From Maritimibacter sp. (GTDB taxonomy: Bacteria; Pseudomonadota; Alphaproteobacteria; Rhodobacterales; Rhodobacteraceae), in contig CP051232.1 in the NCBI GenBank assembly GCA_017792445.1, forward strand, positions 4,314,001 to 4,378,000: 64,000 bases of DNA, written 5' to 3'. Shown one piece after another: positions 9,041-17,696 of this stretch. The notes below the pieces were generated by a model. That model made no database searches and was not told the origin of the DNA. It was given only the letters and a program-made list of their open reading frames with translations. Within the stretch, counting starts at the first letter, position 1, and each line of letters opens with the position of its first letter. The translations under genes and the position numbers were made by a program.

Positions 9041-9130
9041 ACATCACCAGGGGCGCCCCGAGCGGGGCTGAGATGCGCGACGATGCGCGAACCCTTCACA
9101 GCTGATCTGGGTCATGCCAGCGGAGCGAGG
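9041..9130 (+). promoter_or_regulatory. TPP riboswitch (THI element)
   Basis: The conserved landmarks occur in order: ACCAGGGG with a GCCCC/GGGGC P3 stem, CTGAGA, a variable P3a stem (GCGC/GCGC), ACCCTT, then CTGATCTGG and ATGCCAGCGGAG. These form the pyrimidine- and pyrophosphate-sensing helices of TPP riboswitches. The element ends in GGAGCGAGG, which is also the ribosome binding site of the YkoF-like gene 5 bases later, so thiamine pyrophosphate probably blocks translation initiation. A perfect TTGACA at 9006-9011 may be the -35 of the promoter; no clear -10 is visible. A conventional P1 pairing is not obvious. Confidence 0.93.
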
Positions 9131-9135
9131 TTCTT

Positions 9136-9747
9136 ATGTTCATAGGCGCGCAAGTGTCGCTGTATCCGATGACGTCCGATTTCGTGGATGTCATCCTCAC
9201 CGGCCTAAAGGGGCTGGATCCCTACCGAGATGATCTGCGGATCGAGACGGACGACATGTCGACCCTGATGGTCGGCGCGCCGGGCCCGTTGCTTGACGCG
9301 ATCCGCGACCTGTTCGCCGCCGCCGCGCGCCGGCCCGAACACGTGACGATGCACGTCACCCTGTCGCGCGGCTGTCCGGGCGAGCCGGACGATCCCACCT
9401 GCCGGTGCGAGACCTTGACCCGCGCGCAACACCAGTCGCTCGACCAGCGGCAGGCCGAGGCGCGCGCCGCCGTGGCCGAGGCCCCGGTGACCGGCGTGGG
9501 CATCGACGTGCAGTTCTCGCTGTACGTGCTGGGTCAGGACCGGCACATGGACGAGATCTATGGCTGCATCGACTTCCTCAAGGCGTCGGGCACCTTTCTG
9601 AAGTCCAAGAACTTCTGCACCCGCCTGCGCGGCGACGCGGGCGCGGTGTTCGAAACGGTGCGGCAAGCCTTCCTGCGCTTCGGTCCGGCAGAGGGTCACG
9701 TGACCATCGACCTGACCGCCTCGGCCAACTCTCCCAGCCTCCGCTGA
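9136..9747 (+). CDS. YkoF-like thiamine/HMP-binding protein
   Basis: 203 residues made of two similar halves. The first begins GAQVSLYPMTSDFVDVIL and the second DVQFSLYVLGQDRHMDEIY; this tandem repeat is the YkoF fold, which binds thiamine or hydroxymethylpyrimidine (HMP). There is no signal peptide, so it is cytoplasmic. It is the first gene under the TPP riboswitch and is followed by an ABC importer, matching the known linkage of ykoF with thiamine-precursor transport. It probably buffers or delivers the imported pyrimidine; that role is inferred. Confidence 0.85.
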   Translation: MFIGAQVSLYPMTSDFVDVILTGLKGLDPYRDDLRIETDDMSTLMVGAPGPLLDAIRDLFAAAARRPEHVTMHVTLSRGCPGEPDDPTCRCETLTRAQHQSLDQRQAEARAAVAEAPVTGVGIDVQFSLYVLGQDRHMDEIYGCIDFLKASGTFLKSKNFCTRLRGDAGAVFETVRQAFLRFGPAEGHVTIDLTASANSPSLR

Positions 9748-9813
9748 TCCCCGACCCTGCCGCGACGTGCGCCGCAGGGCGTCCGCGCGCCCGGAGCCTT
9801 TGACGGAGCCGCC

Positions 9814-10572
9814 ATGCCCCGCATCCTGCCCGCCCTTCTGTTCGCCGCCCTGCTGCTGGCCGCGTGGGAGATCTATTGCGCCACCGCCGATGTGTCGCCG
9901 CTGGTGCTGCCACCGCCCAGCGGGGTGCTGCGGGCGCTGGTCGTTCAGCGCCACCAGATCCTGCATCACGCGGGCAGCACGATCCTTGTGGCGGCGCTGG
10001 GGTTTTCGCTGTCGGTGTCCTTCGCCTGCACCGCCTCGGTCGCACTGCATTTCGCGCCATGGCTCAGGCGCGGCGCGATGCCCCTGCTGGTGGCCAGCCA
10101 GACGGTGCCGCTGGTCGCGCTCGCGCCGCTGATGATCCTGTGGTTCGGCTTCGGCTTGCTGCCGAAGGTGCTTCTGGTCATCCTCGTGACCTTCTTTCCC
10201 ATCCTCGTCAGCCTGCTGTCGGGATATGCCCGCGCGCCGGGCGCATTCGTCGACCTGCTGTCGTCGATGGGTGCGGGCCGGTGGCAGGTGTTCCGCCGGG
10301 TGACGATGCCATCGGCCCGGCCCGCCTTCTTCGCCGGGCTGAGGATTTCTGCCACCTACGCCATCGTGGCGACGATCTTCGCCGAATACGCGGGCGCGCG
10401 GGCCGGGATCGGGATCTTCATCCTGACGGCCAAGAACAACTTCCGCGCCGACCTCGTGCTGGCCGGGGTCGTTGTCTCTGCCGTGTTGACGCTGGCCCTG
10501 CTGGGCGCGCTTCATATCATCGACCGCACCACCGCGCGCCGGTTCCGGGAGGCGTCCGATGCTACGCGTTGA
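9814..10572 (+). CDS. thiX: ABC transporter permease for thiamine pyrimidine precursor (ThiX)
   Basis: 252 residues with five to six membrane spans and the SsuC/TauC-type permease organisation. The cytoplasmic EAA-like loop is around residues 145-170 (LSSMGAGRWQVFRRVTMPSARPAFFAG). The first segment LLFAALLLAAWEIYCA is a membrane anchor. It works with the overlapping ATPase and the following binding protein in the inner membrane. Substrate assignment rests on the riboswitch, the YkoF-like gene and the NMT1-type binding protein. Confidence 0.88.
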   Translation: MPRILPALLFAALLLAAWEIYCATADVSPLVLPPPSGVLRALVVQRHQILHHAGSTILVAALGFSLSVSFACTASVALHFAPWLRRGAMPLLVASQTVPLVALAPLMILWFGFGLLPKVLLVILVTFFPILVSLLSGYARAPGAFVDLLSSMGAGRWQVFRRVTMPSARPAFFAGLRISATYAIVATIFAEYAGARAGIGIFILTAKNNFRADLVLAGVVVSAVLTLALLGALHIIDRTTARRFREASDATR

Positions 10573-11299
10573 GGGGCTGACGATCCGCGCGGGTTCGCGG
10601 GTTCTGGTGGACGATCTGGCGCTGGCGATACCGGACGGCCGGATCACCTGCCTGATCGGCCCGTCGGGCTGCGGGAAGTCATCTGTTATCAAATGGCTGT
10701 CCGGCATTCTTGACAGATCGCTCGAAGCATCGGGCCGCGCGTTTCTGGACGGGCGACCGGTGCCGCGACCCGACCCCGCGCTGGCGTATCAGCCGCAGCA
10801 GGACGCGCTGTTTCCATGGCTGACCGTGGCCGAGAATGCCGGGCTGGGACTGGAGATGCGCGGGCAGTCCCGCCGCGACGCGCGCGCGCGGGTGCTGCCG
10901 CTGTTCGCGCCCTTCGGGCTTGAGGGATGCGCCGACGCCTTCCCCGCCCAGCTGTCCGGCGGGATGCGCCAGCGTGCGGCCTTCCTGCGGACCATCGTGC
11001 AGGACACCCGTTTCGTGGCTCTGGACGAACCCTTCTCGGCGCTGGACGCCGTCACACGCCTGCGGATGCAGGACTGGCTGTGCGCCCGCCTGACCGAGAC
11101 CCCGCGCGGCGTGCTGATGGTCACCCACGACCTGCACGAGGCGACGCAGATGGCCGACCGCATCCTCGTCATGTCAGCCCGGCCCGGCCGCATCGTCGCG
11201 GACATCCCCCTGACCACCCCCCGCGCCGCCCGGACCGAGGCGGCGCTGGCCGACACCCGATCTACCCTGAAATCCCTGTTGCTAAAGGAGACCTCATGA
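10559..11299 (+). CDS. thiZ: ABC transporter ATPase (ThiZ)
   Basis: 246 residues, the size of SsuB/TauB-type ATPases. Walker A is GPSGCGKSS near residue 35, the Q-loop is YQPQQDALFPW, the ABC signature is LSGGMRQRAAF, Walker B is FVALDEPFSALD and the H-loop histidine is in MVTHDLHEA. It overlaps the permease gene by 14 bases and the binding-protein gene by 4, so the three are translationally coupled. It energises import of the pyrimidine precursor. Confidence 0.9.
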   Translation: MLRVEGLTIRAGSRVLVDDLALAIPDGRITCLIGPSGCGKSSVIKWLSGILDRSLEASGRAFLDGRPVPRPDPALAYQPQQDALFPWLTVAENAGLGLEMRGQSRRDARARVLPLFAPFGLEGCADAFPAQLSGGMRQRAAFLRTIVQDTRFVALDEPFSALDAVTRLRMQDWLCARLTETPRGVLMVTHDLHEATQMADRILVMSARPGRIVADIPLTTPRAARTEAALADTRSTLKSLLLKETS

Positions 11300-12276
11300 T
11301 CCGCACCCTCCTCACCCTTGCCGCGCTGGCGGCCCCCGCCGCCGCGCTGGCGCAGGACGCCGTGACCATCGCGCTGGACTGGACGCTGAACACCAACCAC
11401 GTGGGCCTGATCGCCGCCCGCGACCGGGGCCTGTACGAAGACGCCGGGCTGGCGGTGGACATCCTGCCCTATTCCGACACCAGTTCGACCGCGCTGCTGG
11501 CCGCCGGGGCCGCCGATTTCGCCTATATGACCTCGCTCGGGTTCATGAGCGCGCGGGCCGGTGGCGCCGATCTGGTGGCGCTGTGGGTGACCATGCAGCA
11601 CGAGACCGGGCGGCTGGTCTACAACGCCGACAATACGGCGATCACCCGACCCGCCGACCTGTCGGGCAAGACCTATGCCGGGTTCGGCAGCGACTGGGAA
11701 CACGCGCTGATCTCGACCATGATCGAAACCGATGGCGGCGATCCGGTCTATGACACGGTGACGCTGGGCACCGGCGCTTACGAGGCGCTGGCCACCGGCG
11801 CGGTCGACTTCACTCTGGAGGTCGCGACGTGGGAAGGCGTGAACAGCGAACTGCTGGGGCGCAACCAGTCGTCCTTCGCCTATGCCGACTTTGGCATCCC
11901 GGATCAGCAGAACGGCTATATCGGCACCCGCAGCGCCTACCTGTCGGACCACGCCGACATCGTGGCGCGGTTCATGCAGGCGACGCAGCAGGGCTACGAA
12001 TGGGCCGCCGCGAACCCCGACGCCGCCGCCGCGCTGATGATCGCCGCCGGGGACTTTCCGAACGCGGCGCTGGTCGAGGGCTCGATGCAGGCAATCACCG
12101 AGGGCGGGTTCCTGACCGATGGCGACACGCCCGTCGGAACCATCGACCCGACACGGGTAGAGCGGATGGCGAAGTTCCTGTTCGACAGCGGTGTCCTGAA
12201 AGGCACGGACGGGCAGCCGCTGGACTGGCCCGGCAGCGTGGCGGACTGGTACGATCAAAGCTGGATGTCGCGGTGA
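11296..12276 (+). CDS. thiY: Thiamine pyrimidine precursor-binding protein (ThiY, NMT1/THI5-like)
   Basis: 326 residues. A short signal peptide (MIRTLLTLAALAAPAAALAQ) directs it to the periplasm. The mature start VTIALDWTLNTNHVGLIAARD is characteristic of the NMT1/THI5-like family that binds formylaminopyrimidine or HMP. ATG overlaps the ATPase stop (ATGA) and is preceded by AAAGGAG. It is the receptor of the ThiXZ importer. The unusual operon order (permease-ATPase-receptor) places the receptor last. Confidence 0.9.
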   Translation: MIRTLLTLAALAAPAAALAQDAVTIALDWTLNTNHVGLIAARDRGLYEDAGLAVDILPYSDTSSTALLAAGAADFAYMTSLGFMSARAGGADLVALWVTMQHETGRLVYNADNTAITRPADLSGKTYAGFGSDWEHALISTMIETDGGDPVYDTVTLGTGAYEALATGAVDFTLEVATWEGVNSELLGRNQSSFAYADFGIPDQQNGYIGTRSAYLSDHADIVARFMQATQQGYEWAAANPDAAAALMIAAGDFPNAALVEGSMQAITEGGFLTDGDTPVGTIDPTRVERMAKFLFDSGVLKGTDGQPLDWPGSVADWYDQSWMSR

Positions 12277-12470
12277 TCCTGAACGCCGTCCTGTTCGGCC
12301 ACGGCAGCCACGAGGCCGCGTGGCGGCACCCGGCGGCGCGGGCGACCGCGACGCTGGACGACTGGATCGCCCATGGCGCCGCCGACGGGTACAACGTGAT
12401 GCCGCCGCTTCTGCCCGACGGTATCGCGGCGTTCGGCAGGCACGTGGTCCCGCACCTGCGGGTGCGCTGA
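12273..12470 (+). pseudogene. Internally deleted remnant of an NtaA/DmoA-type FMN monooxygenase
   Basis: A 65-codon ORF starting GTG in a GTGA overlap with thiY. Its first 17 or so residues (LNAVLFGHGSHEAAWRHP) match the extreme N-terminus of the NtaA/SnaA/DmoA flavin monooxygenases. Its last 35 (HGAADGYNVMPPLLPDG, then a VVPHL run) match their extreme C-terminus. The roughly 370 residues of TIM barrel normally between them are missing, with the frame kept. It therefore looks like a deletion derivative, not a functional enzyme. A hairpin spans its stop codon. The family match is from memory of the signatures, not from a search. Confidence 0.75.
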
Positions 12471-12479
12471 CCCGCAGGT
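12454..12479. terminator. Perfect hairpin between convergent genes
   Basis: A 10-bp perfect inverted repeat ACCTGCGGGT/ACCCGCAGGT with a 6-base loop spans the stop codon of the monooxygenase remnant and reaches the stop of the convergent aldo/keto reductase. No T run follows on either strand, so termination would be factor-assisted or inefficient. Confidence 0.55.
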
Positions 12480-13468
12480 CAGCCGTGGATCGCGAAAGGC
12501 TCCATCTCGGGCCAAAGCGCGTCGGGCACGGGATCCGCGATGGTCGCGAAATTCCGCGTAAGGCTTGAAGGCTTCGATGACCCGATCAGCACGCTGGCCA
12601 CCACCGGGTTGCGCAGCGGGAAGGTCAGCGCCGCGTTGGCCAGCGTGACACCGTGGGCGTCGGCCACCGCCTCCATCCCGCTGACCCGTTGCATGACATC
12701 GTCGGACGCCTCGGCATAGTTGAACGTGGCCCCCGGCTTCGCACCCGTGGCAAGGATGCCCGAGTTGAACACGCCGCCCACCACCATCGCGGTGCCGCTG
12801 TCCTCGCACATGCCCATCAGGCGTGTGCAGGCCGACCGGTCCAGCAGCGAATAGCGCCCGGCCATCAGCAAGCAGTCCAGCCCGACCCGTTCCATGACGT
12901 TGATACAGGCGTCGACCTGGTTCACGCCCAGCCCGTAAGCCCCGATAGAGCCTTCGGATTTCAACCGCTCCAGCGCCTTGATGCCGCTGGTCGCGAAGGT
13001 CTCGAGATGCGCGGCATAGTCGTCGCCCCCGAAGGTGCCGCTTTCAAGGTCGTGGACATAGAGGATATCGACCGAGGGCAGACCCAGCCGGTGCAGGCTG
13101 TCCTCCCACGACCGCATGATGCCGTCGTAGGAATAGTCATAGCGCACGTTGAACGGCAGCGCGTCGGCAAAGCCGTTGTCGGGCAGCGGGCCGTCTGTGA
13201 CCGGCGACAGCAGCCGCCCGACCTTGGTGGACAGCACGAAGTCGCCGCGCGCTTTACCCTGAAGGTAATCCCCCAGCCGGCGCTCTGACAGGCCCTGCCC
13301 GTAGTACGGCGCTGTGTCGAAATAGCGGATTCCGGCGTCCCACGCGGTGTCCAGCACGTCCATCGCCTGCGCCCGGTCCACGGGGCGATAGAGGTTGCCG
13401 ATGGGCGCCGCGCCGAAGGACAGCTCTGTCAGTTCCAGCGCCGTATTGCCAAGCCTGCGCGTCTTCAT
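12479..13468 (-). CDS. Aldo/keto reductase (aldose/L-fucose dehydrogenase-like)
   Basis: 329 residues with the AKR TIM-barrel tetrad: aspartate and tyrosine in FDTAPYYGQGLSE (about residues 49-61), lysine in STKVG (near 80) and histidine in YVHDLE (near 141). The cofactor-binding C-terminal part has VLIGSSKPSSL. Relatives oxidise L-fucose, D-arabinose or other aldoses with NAD(P). It is the last gene of the uxu-type operon and overlaps uxuA by 4 bases (ATGA), so it likely feeds or interconverts the same sugar acid or its aldehyde. The exact substrate cannot be told. Confidence 0.85.
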   Translation of the reverse strand: MKTRRLGNTALELTELSFGAAPIGNLYRPVDRAQAMDVLDTAWDAGIRYFDTAPYYGQGLSERRLGDYLQGKARGDFVLSTKVGRLLSPVTDGPLPDNGFADALPFNVRYDYSYDGIMRSWEDSLHRLGLPSVDILYVHDLESGTFGGDDYAAHLETFATSGIKALERLKSEGSIGAYGLGVNQVDACINVMERVGLDCLLMAGRYSLLDRSACTRLMGMCEDSGTAMVVGGVFNSGILATGAKPGATFNYAEASDDVMQRVSGMEAVADAHGVTLANAALTFPLRNPVVASVLIGSSKPSSLTRNFATIADPVPDALWPEMEPFAIHG

Positions 13469-14652
13469 GCGGGCTCTCCGTCCAGCTGGCGCGAGACGGT
13501 GCGGATGATGCCGCGCAGTTCTCCCAGCCCCTTGAGACGACCATTGTACGAGTAGCCGGGGTTGGTGACCTTGTCGATGTCGTCGCCCAGCAGGTGACCG
13601 TGGTCGGGGCGCATCGGGATATCGGGGCGGCGGCCTTCGGCGGCGGCGGCGCGTTCCTCGCGCAGCAAAGCCTCGATGATCGCGATCATGTCGCCGCGCC
13701 CTTCAAGGTGGTCGTCCTCGAAGAAGGACCCGTCCTCCTCGACCGTAACGTTGCGCAGGTGGGCGAAGTTGGTGCGCGAGGCGAATTCCTGCGCCATCGC
13801 CGTCAGGTCGTTGTCGGAGCGCGCGCCGTAGGATCCGGTACACAGGGTGATGCCGTTGTGCGGGCTGTCGACGGCGGCGAGGATGTTGCGCACGTCCTCT
13901 GGGGTCGAGACGACGCGCGGCAGGCCGAACAGCGGGATGGGCGGATCGTCGGGGTGGATGGCCAGCAGGACGCCCGCCTCTTCCGCGACCGGCACGACCT
14001 CCTTCAGGAAGGCGATCAGGTTGCCCTGCATCGTTTCGCGGTCGATCCCCTTGAAGCTGTCGATCAGCGCGGCGATCGAGGCGCGGGTCTGAACCAGCGC
14101 GCCGCCGGGCAGGCCGGCGATCACGTTTTTCTCCAGCAGCAGCTTCTCGTCCTCGGACATCTCTGCGGCGCGCGCCTCGGCGCGGGCGACCAGCCCCGCG
14201 TCATAGTCGTCGGACGCGCCGGGGCGGTTCAGCACGAAGACGTCGTAGGCCACGAAGTCCACCATCTCGAACCGCAGAGCAAGCCCGGTGCCGGGGGCTT
14301 TCCAGCGCAGGTCGGTTCGGGTCCAGTCGACCACCGGCATGAAGTTGTAGCAGACCACCGGCACACCAGCGCGGCCCACGCGCATCAGCGTGTCCTTCCA
14401 GCGTCCGACTGCCTCTGCCGCGCCCTTGCCGCCGCTTTTGACGCACTGTTCCATCGGGATCGACTCGCACACGGTCCACGACATGCCGGCGGCCTCGATC
14501 ATGGCCTTGCGCTTGGCGATCTCATCCTCGGGCCAGACGGTGCCGTCGGGGATCTGGTGCAGCGCGGTGACGATGCCGGTGGCACCGGTCTGGCGCACGT
14601 GGCTCAGCGGGATCGGGTCGGGCTCTCCGTACCATCTCCAGGTTTCCTGCAT
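13465..14652 (-). CDS. uxuA: Mannonate dehydratase
   Basis: 395 residues, full length for UxuA, which dehydrates D-mannonate to 2-keto-3-deoxygluconate using a divalent metal. It starts MQETWRWYGEPDPIPLSHVR and has YNFMPVVDWTRTDL, LAIHPDDPPIPLFGLPR and MRPDHGHL, which hold the metal-binding His/Cys/Asp residues. The ATG directly follows the stop of the upstream uxuB-like gene, with GGAGGGG within the preceding bases. No uronate isomerase gene accompanies it here. Confidence 0.95.
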   Translation of the reverse strand: MQETWRWYGEPDPIPLSHVRQTGATGIVTALHQIPDGTVWPEDEIAKRKAMIEAAGMSWTVCESIPMEQCVKSGGKGAAEAVGRWKDTLMRVGRAGVPVVCYNFMPVVDWTRTDLRWKAPGTGLALRFEMVDFVAYDVFVLNRPGASDDYDAGLVARAEARAAEMSEDEKLLLEKNVIAGLPGGALVQTRASIAALIDSFKGIDRETMQGNLIAFLKEVVPVAEEAGVLLAIHPDDPPIPLFGLPRVVSTPEDVRNILAAVDSPHNGITLCTGSYGARSDNDLTAMAQEFASRTNFAHLRNVTVEEDGSFFEDDHLEGRGDMIAIIEALLREERAAAAEGRRPDIPMRPDHGHLLGDDIDKVTNPGYSYNGRLKGLGELRGIIRTVSRQLDGEPA

Positions 14653-16119
14653 TCACCCCTCCTTGGTCATGCGGCGCAGGCAGGCCAGAACGCCCTGCGT
14701 GCGGATATCGGTGTAGGCGGCGGTGAGGTCCGCCGCAAATGTCTGGTCCGGCGTCGTGCCGAACACGCGGGAAAATCCTAGGAACCGGCGCACCACCTCG
14801 TCGGGCGGCAGCGTGTCCTGATCCGGCGCGTCCCAGTCGTGGAAGGCGGGGTCGTGGATCGCGATGCCCTGCCCCTTTTCGTTCGTCGCCGCACAAGACC
14901 GCAGCCACAGCGCCAGCGCCAGCATCGGCGCGGTGTGCGGCTGGCCCGCCGCGCGCAACTCGCGCAGCGGCGCAAGGATGCGTTGCGGCACCTTCTGCGA
15001 CGCGTCCGAGGCGATCTGTTCCGCCTTGTGCTTCAGCGACGGATTGGCGAACCGCTGCCGCAGCCCCACCACGTAGGCCGCGCCGTCGACCTCGGGTCGC
15101 AGCGTCGGCCCCACCTGCCGCCAGTAGAGGTCGATGAAGTCGCGCACCTCGGGCACCGCATAAACGGCGTCCACCGTCGGCAGCCCGGTGGACTGCCCGA
15201 TGGCGGCGATGGCGGTGTGCGCGCCGTTCAGCATCCGCAGTTTCATGTGCTCGAACGGCTCGACATCGGCCACGAACTCGGCGCCCGAGCGTTCCAGCGC
15301 CGGGCGCGGTCCGGCGAAGTCGTCCTCGATCACCCAGCGGAAGTAGGGCTCCGCCACCACCGGCCACGCGTCGGCGACGCCCAGCACCGCCGCCACGCCG
15401 TCGCGGTCGGCGTCGGTCGTGGCGGGCACGATGCGGTCGACCATCACGCAGGGACAGCGGATCGCGTCCCGAATGTAGTCCGCCAGCGCCGGGTCGCGCC
15501 GCGCCGCGAAATCCGCCAGCGCACCGTGCAGGATGCGCCCGTTCGACGGAAGGTTATCGCACGACAGCAGCGTCAGCGGCACTGCCCCGGCCGCCTGCCG
15601 CTGGCGGATCGCCTCGGTCAGGTAGCCGTAGATCGTGCGCGGCGCATGCGCGTGCGCAAGGTCGTGGGCGATGTCGGGGTGGTCGGTCATCAGCCGCCCC
15701 GTGGACAGGTCGGCGAGATAACCCTTCTCGGTCACCGTCAGCGTCACGATCTTTACGCGCGGATCGGCGAGCGCCGCCAGCAGCGCGGCGGGGTTTTCGG
15801 GCGCGACCAGCACGTCGAGGATCGAGCCCACCACGCGCAGCGTCTCGCCCTGCCCGTCCCGCTCGCAATAGGTGTACAGGTTGTCCTGCGGCGCAAGCGC
15901 GTCGCGGGTGGTCGCGCTGCGCAGCGAGGCGGCGACGATGCCCCAGCCGGTTTCGCCCCGGTTCAGGCAGTCATCGACGAACACCGCCTGATGCCCCCGG
16001 TGAAACGCGCCCACGCCAAGGTGGACGATGCCGGGCGTCACCGCGCTGCGGTCGTACCGCGGGCGGGCGACGCCCTCCGGCAGGCGGTTCAGCGCCGCGT
16101 CGTTCAGTCTGTCGGTCAT
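14653..16119 (-). CDS. uxuB: Mannitol dehydrogenase-family oxidoreductase (fructuronate reductase-like)
   Basis: 488 residues of the long-chain polyol dehydrogenase family. The N-terminal Rossmann domain contains HLGVGAFHRGHQAVFVDD, and the catalytic region has MKLRMLNGAHT and SLKHKAEQIASDASQKVPQR, where the lysine and histidines act. Next to uxuA, the expected reaction is NADH-dependent reduction of D-fructuronate to D-mannonate. A polyol substrate such as mannitol or altritol cannot be excluded. It lies between an SDR gene and uxuA in one operon. Confidence 0.88.
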   Translation of the reverse strand: MTDRLNDAALNRLPEGVARPRYDRSAVTPGIVHLGVGAFHRGHQAVFVDDCLNRGETGWGIVAASLRSATTRDALAPQDNLYTYCERDGQGETLRVVGSILDVLVAPENPAALLAALADPRVKIVTLTVTEKGYLADLSTGRLMTDHPDIAHDLAHAHAPRTIYGYLTEAIRQRQAAGAVPLTLLSCDNLPSNGRILHGALADFAARRDPALADYIRDAIRCPCVMVDRIVPATTDADRDGVAAVLGVADAWPVVAEPYFRWVIEDDFAGPRPALERSGAEFVADVEPFEHMKLRMLNGAHTAIAAIGQSTGLPTVDAVYAVPEVRDFIDLYWRQVGPTLRPEVDGAAYVVGLRQRFANPSLKHKAEQIASDASQKVPQRILAPLRELRAAGQPHTAPMLALALWLRSCAATNEKGQGIAIHDPAFHDWDAPDQDTLPPDEVVRRFLGFSRVFGTTPDQTFAADLTAAYTDIRTQGVLACLRRMTKEG

Positions 16120-16129
16120 GCCGTCCCCC

Positions 16130-16870
16130 TCAGCCGAACTGCAGGCCGCCGTTCATGTCTATGGTCAGCCCGGTCATGAACCCGGCCAGCGGAGAGGCAA
16201 GGAAACGGACGGTGTGCGCCACCTCTTCCGGTTCGCAAAAACGGCCCACGGGGATCGCGGCCAGCTGGCGCGCGCGGTCCTCGTCCGACAGCTGGTTCAT
16301 GATCATCGGCGATACGACATAGGCGGGCGCGATGGCGTTCGCGGTGATGCCGGTGCCGGTGAGTTCCCGTGCGGTGGAATAGGTCAGCCCGACCAGCGCG
16401 GCCTTCGACACGGAATAGGCGGTGCCCGCCGTCAGCCCGCCCGACTTCCACGCGTAGGACGCCATGTTGATCACGCGGCCCCAGCCCGCGTCCTTCATCC
16501 CCGGCACCACCGCCTGCGTCAGCAGCATCGCGGCGTCGAGGTTGACAGCCATCAGCGCGTGCCAGTCCTCCAGCGTTATGCCGGCAAGCTTGTGCGGCGT
16601 CAGGATGCCCGCGTTGTTGACGAGCACGTCAATCCGCCCGTGCGTGTCCAGAAGCTTCGCCGCCAGCGCCTGAAGCCCCGGCCCGTCGGACAAGTCGGCG
16701 ACGGCGGCGGTGCAGTTGGGGCCGATCCCGGCGCACAGCGCGTCGAGCGCCGCAGCGTCCCGGTCCAGCGCGATCACCTGCGCCCCTTCCGCGGCCAGTG
16801 CCGTCACAACCGCGCGGCCGATGCCGCCGCCCGCGCCGGTCACCAGCGCGGTCTTGTCCTGAAGCTCCAT
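16130..16870 (-). CDS. SDR-family NAD(P)-dependent oxidoreductase
   Basis: 246 residues, classical short-chain dehydrogenase. Cofactor motif TGAGGGIG is at about residues 11-18, DR after the second strand suggests NAD preference, NNAG is near 86, and the catalytic Ser/Tyr/Lys are in NMASYAWKSGGLTAG and AYSVSK near 140-155. It sits 10 bases upstream of the uxuB-like gene. It probably oxidises or reduces an intermediate of the imported hexonate or polyol. The combination of SDR with UxuAB suggests an entry step other than the textbook glucuronate route. Confidence 0.85.
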   Translation of the reverse strand: MELQDKTALVTGAGGGIGRAVVTALAAEGAQVIALDRDAAALDALCAGIGPNCTAAVADLSDGPGLQALAAKLLDTHGRIDVLVNNAGILTPHKLAGITLEDWHALMAVNLDAAMLLTQAVVPGMKDAGWGRVINMASYAWKSGGLTAGTAYSVSKAALVGLTYSTARELTGTGITANAIAPAYVVSPMIMNQLSDEDRARQLAAIPVGRFCEPEEVAHTVRFLASPLAGFMTGLTIDMNGGLQFG

Positions 16871-16905
16871 GAAGTTCCTCCCAGTGGTCCTTTCGGTCTG
16901 CCCGC

Positions 16906-17649
16906 TCAGACGGGCAGTTGTTTCCTGTCCTCTTCCGGCATCTGGTCGAAGATGACGAATGCCATGTCGAGGTGTGTGGCCAGCGCCTCCTCCGCGCCGT
17001 CCACATCGCCCCGGTCCAGCGCGTCCAGCACCGCGAGGTGCTCGGTCAGGACGTCGGGCAGACGGTCCGCCTGCGCCCAGTAGCGGTAGAACCGGGTCAG
17101 CGAGACCTTGGCCGCCTGAATCGCGTCCCAGACGCCGGCGCGGCCCGAGAACCCCGCAAGCGTCCGGTGGAATTCTTCGTCCGCGTGGAAGAAGCCGTCG
17201 GGGTCTTCCGCCTCGATCACGCGGCGCTGATCTTCGACGATGTCGCGCAGGGTGCGGCTCATCTCCGGGGTCCAGACCTTCGCCGTCTCGCGCAGCAGCG
17301 CCAGTTCCAGCGAACGCCGGATGAAGTGGCTGTCGCGCAGGTTGCCAAGCCGCAGGGGCGCCACGTAGCTGCCGCGCTGGGGCAGGATGTCGACCAGCCC
17401 TTCTTCGGACAGACGCTGGATGGCCGAGCGGACCGGCGTGCGGGAGACGGCGAACTGCTTGCAGATCGAGTTCTCGCTGATCGGCGCGCCCGGAGCCAGC
17501 CGCACCTCGATGATCGCGCGGCGCAGGACGTCATGCACCTGATCCGAGACCGAGCCGGTGCGGCCAAGGACAAGCTCCAGCTCTTCCAACCCCTGCGCGC
17601 TTGCGCCGAACAGCTTGCCGCGCGGGCCCTCTGGCGGTGGCTTGGTCAT
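16906..17649 (-). CDS. GntR family transcriptional regulator (FadR/FCD type)
   Basis: 247 residues. The winged helix at about residues 33-97 has APISENSICKQFAVSRTPVRSAIQRLSEEGLVDILPQRGSY shortened here to its core: SENSICKQFAVSRTPVRSAI. The C-terminal FCD domain carries the metal/effector ligands in FHADEEFHRTL and HLAVLDAL. It heads the uxu-type operon and is divergent from the sugar ABC operon. A perfect palindrome typical of GntR operators lies 59 bases upstream of its start, inside the opposing promoter. It likely represses both units until a hexonate effector binds. Confidence 0.9.
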   Translation of the reverse strand: MTKPPPEGPRGKLFGASAQGLEELELVLGRTGSVSDQVHDVLRRAIIEVRLAPGAPISENSICKQFAVSRTPVRSAIQRLSEEGLVDILPQRGSYVAPLRLGNLRDSHFIRRSLELALLRETAKVWTPEMSRTLRDIVEDQRRVIEAEDPDGFFHADEEFHRTLAGFSGRAGVWDAIQAAKVSLTRFYRYWAQADRLPDVLTEHLAVLDALDRGDVDGAEEALATHLDMAFVIFDQMPEEDRKQLPV

Positions 17650-17696
17650 GGCGGCGATCCTCTGGTGTCGTCGGGTTCAGCTAAGTGCAGCAAGTT

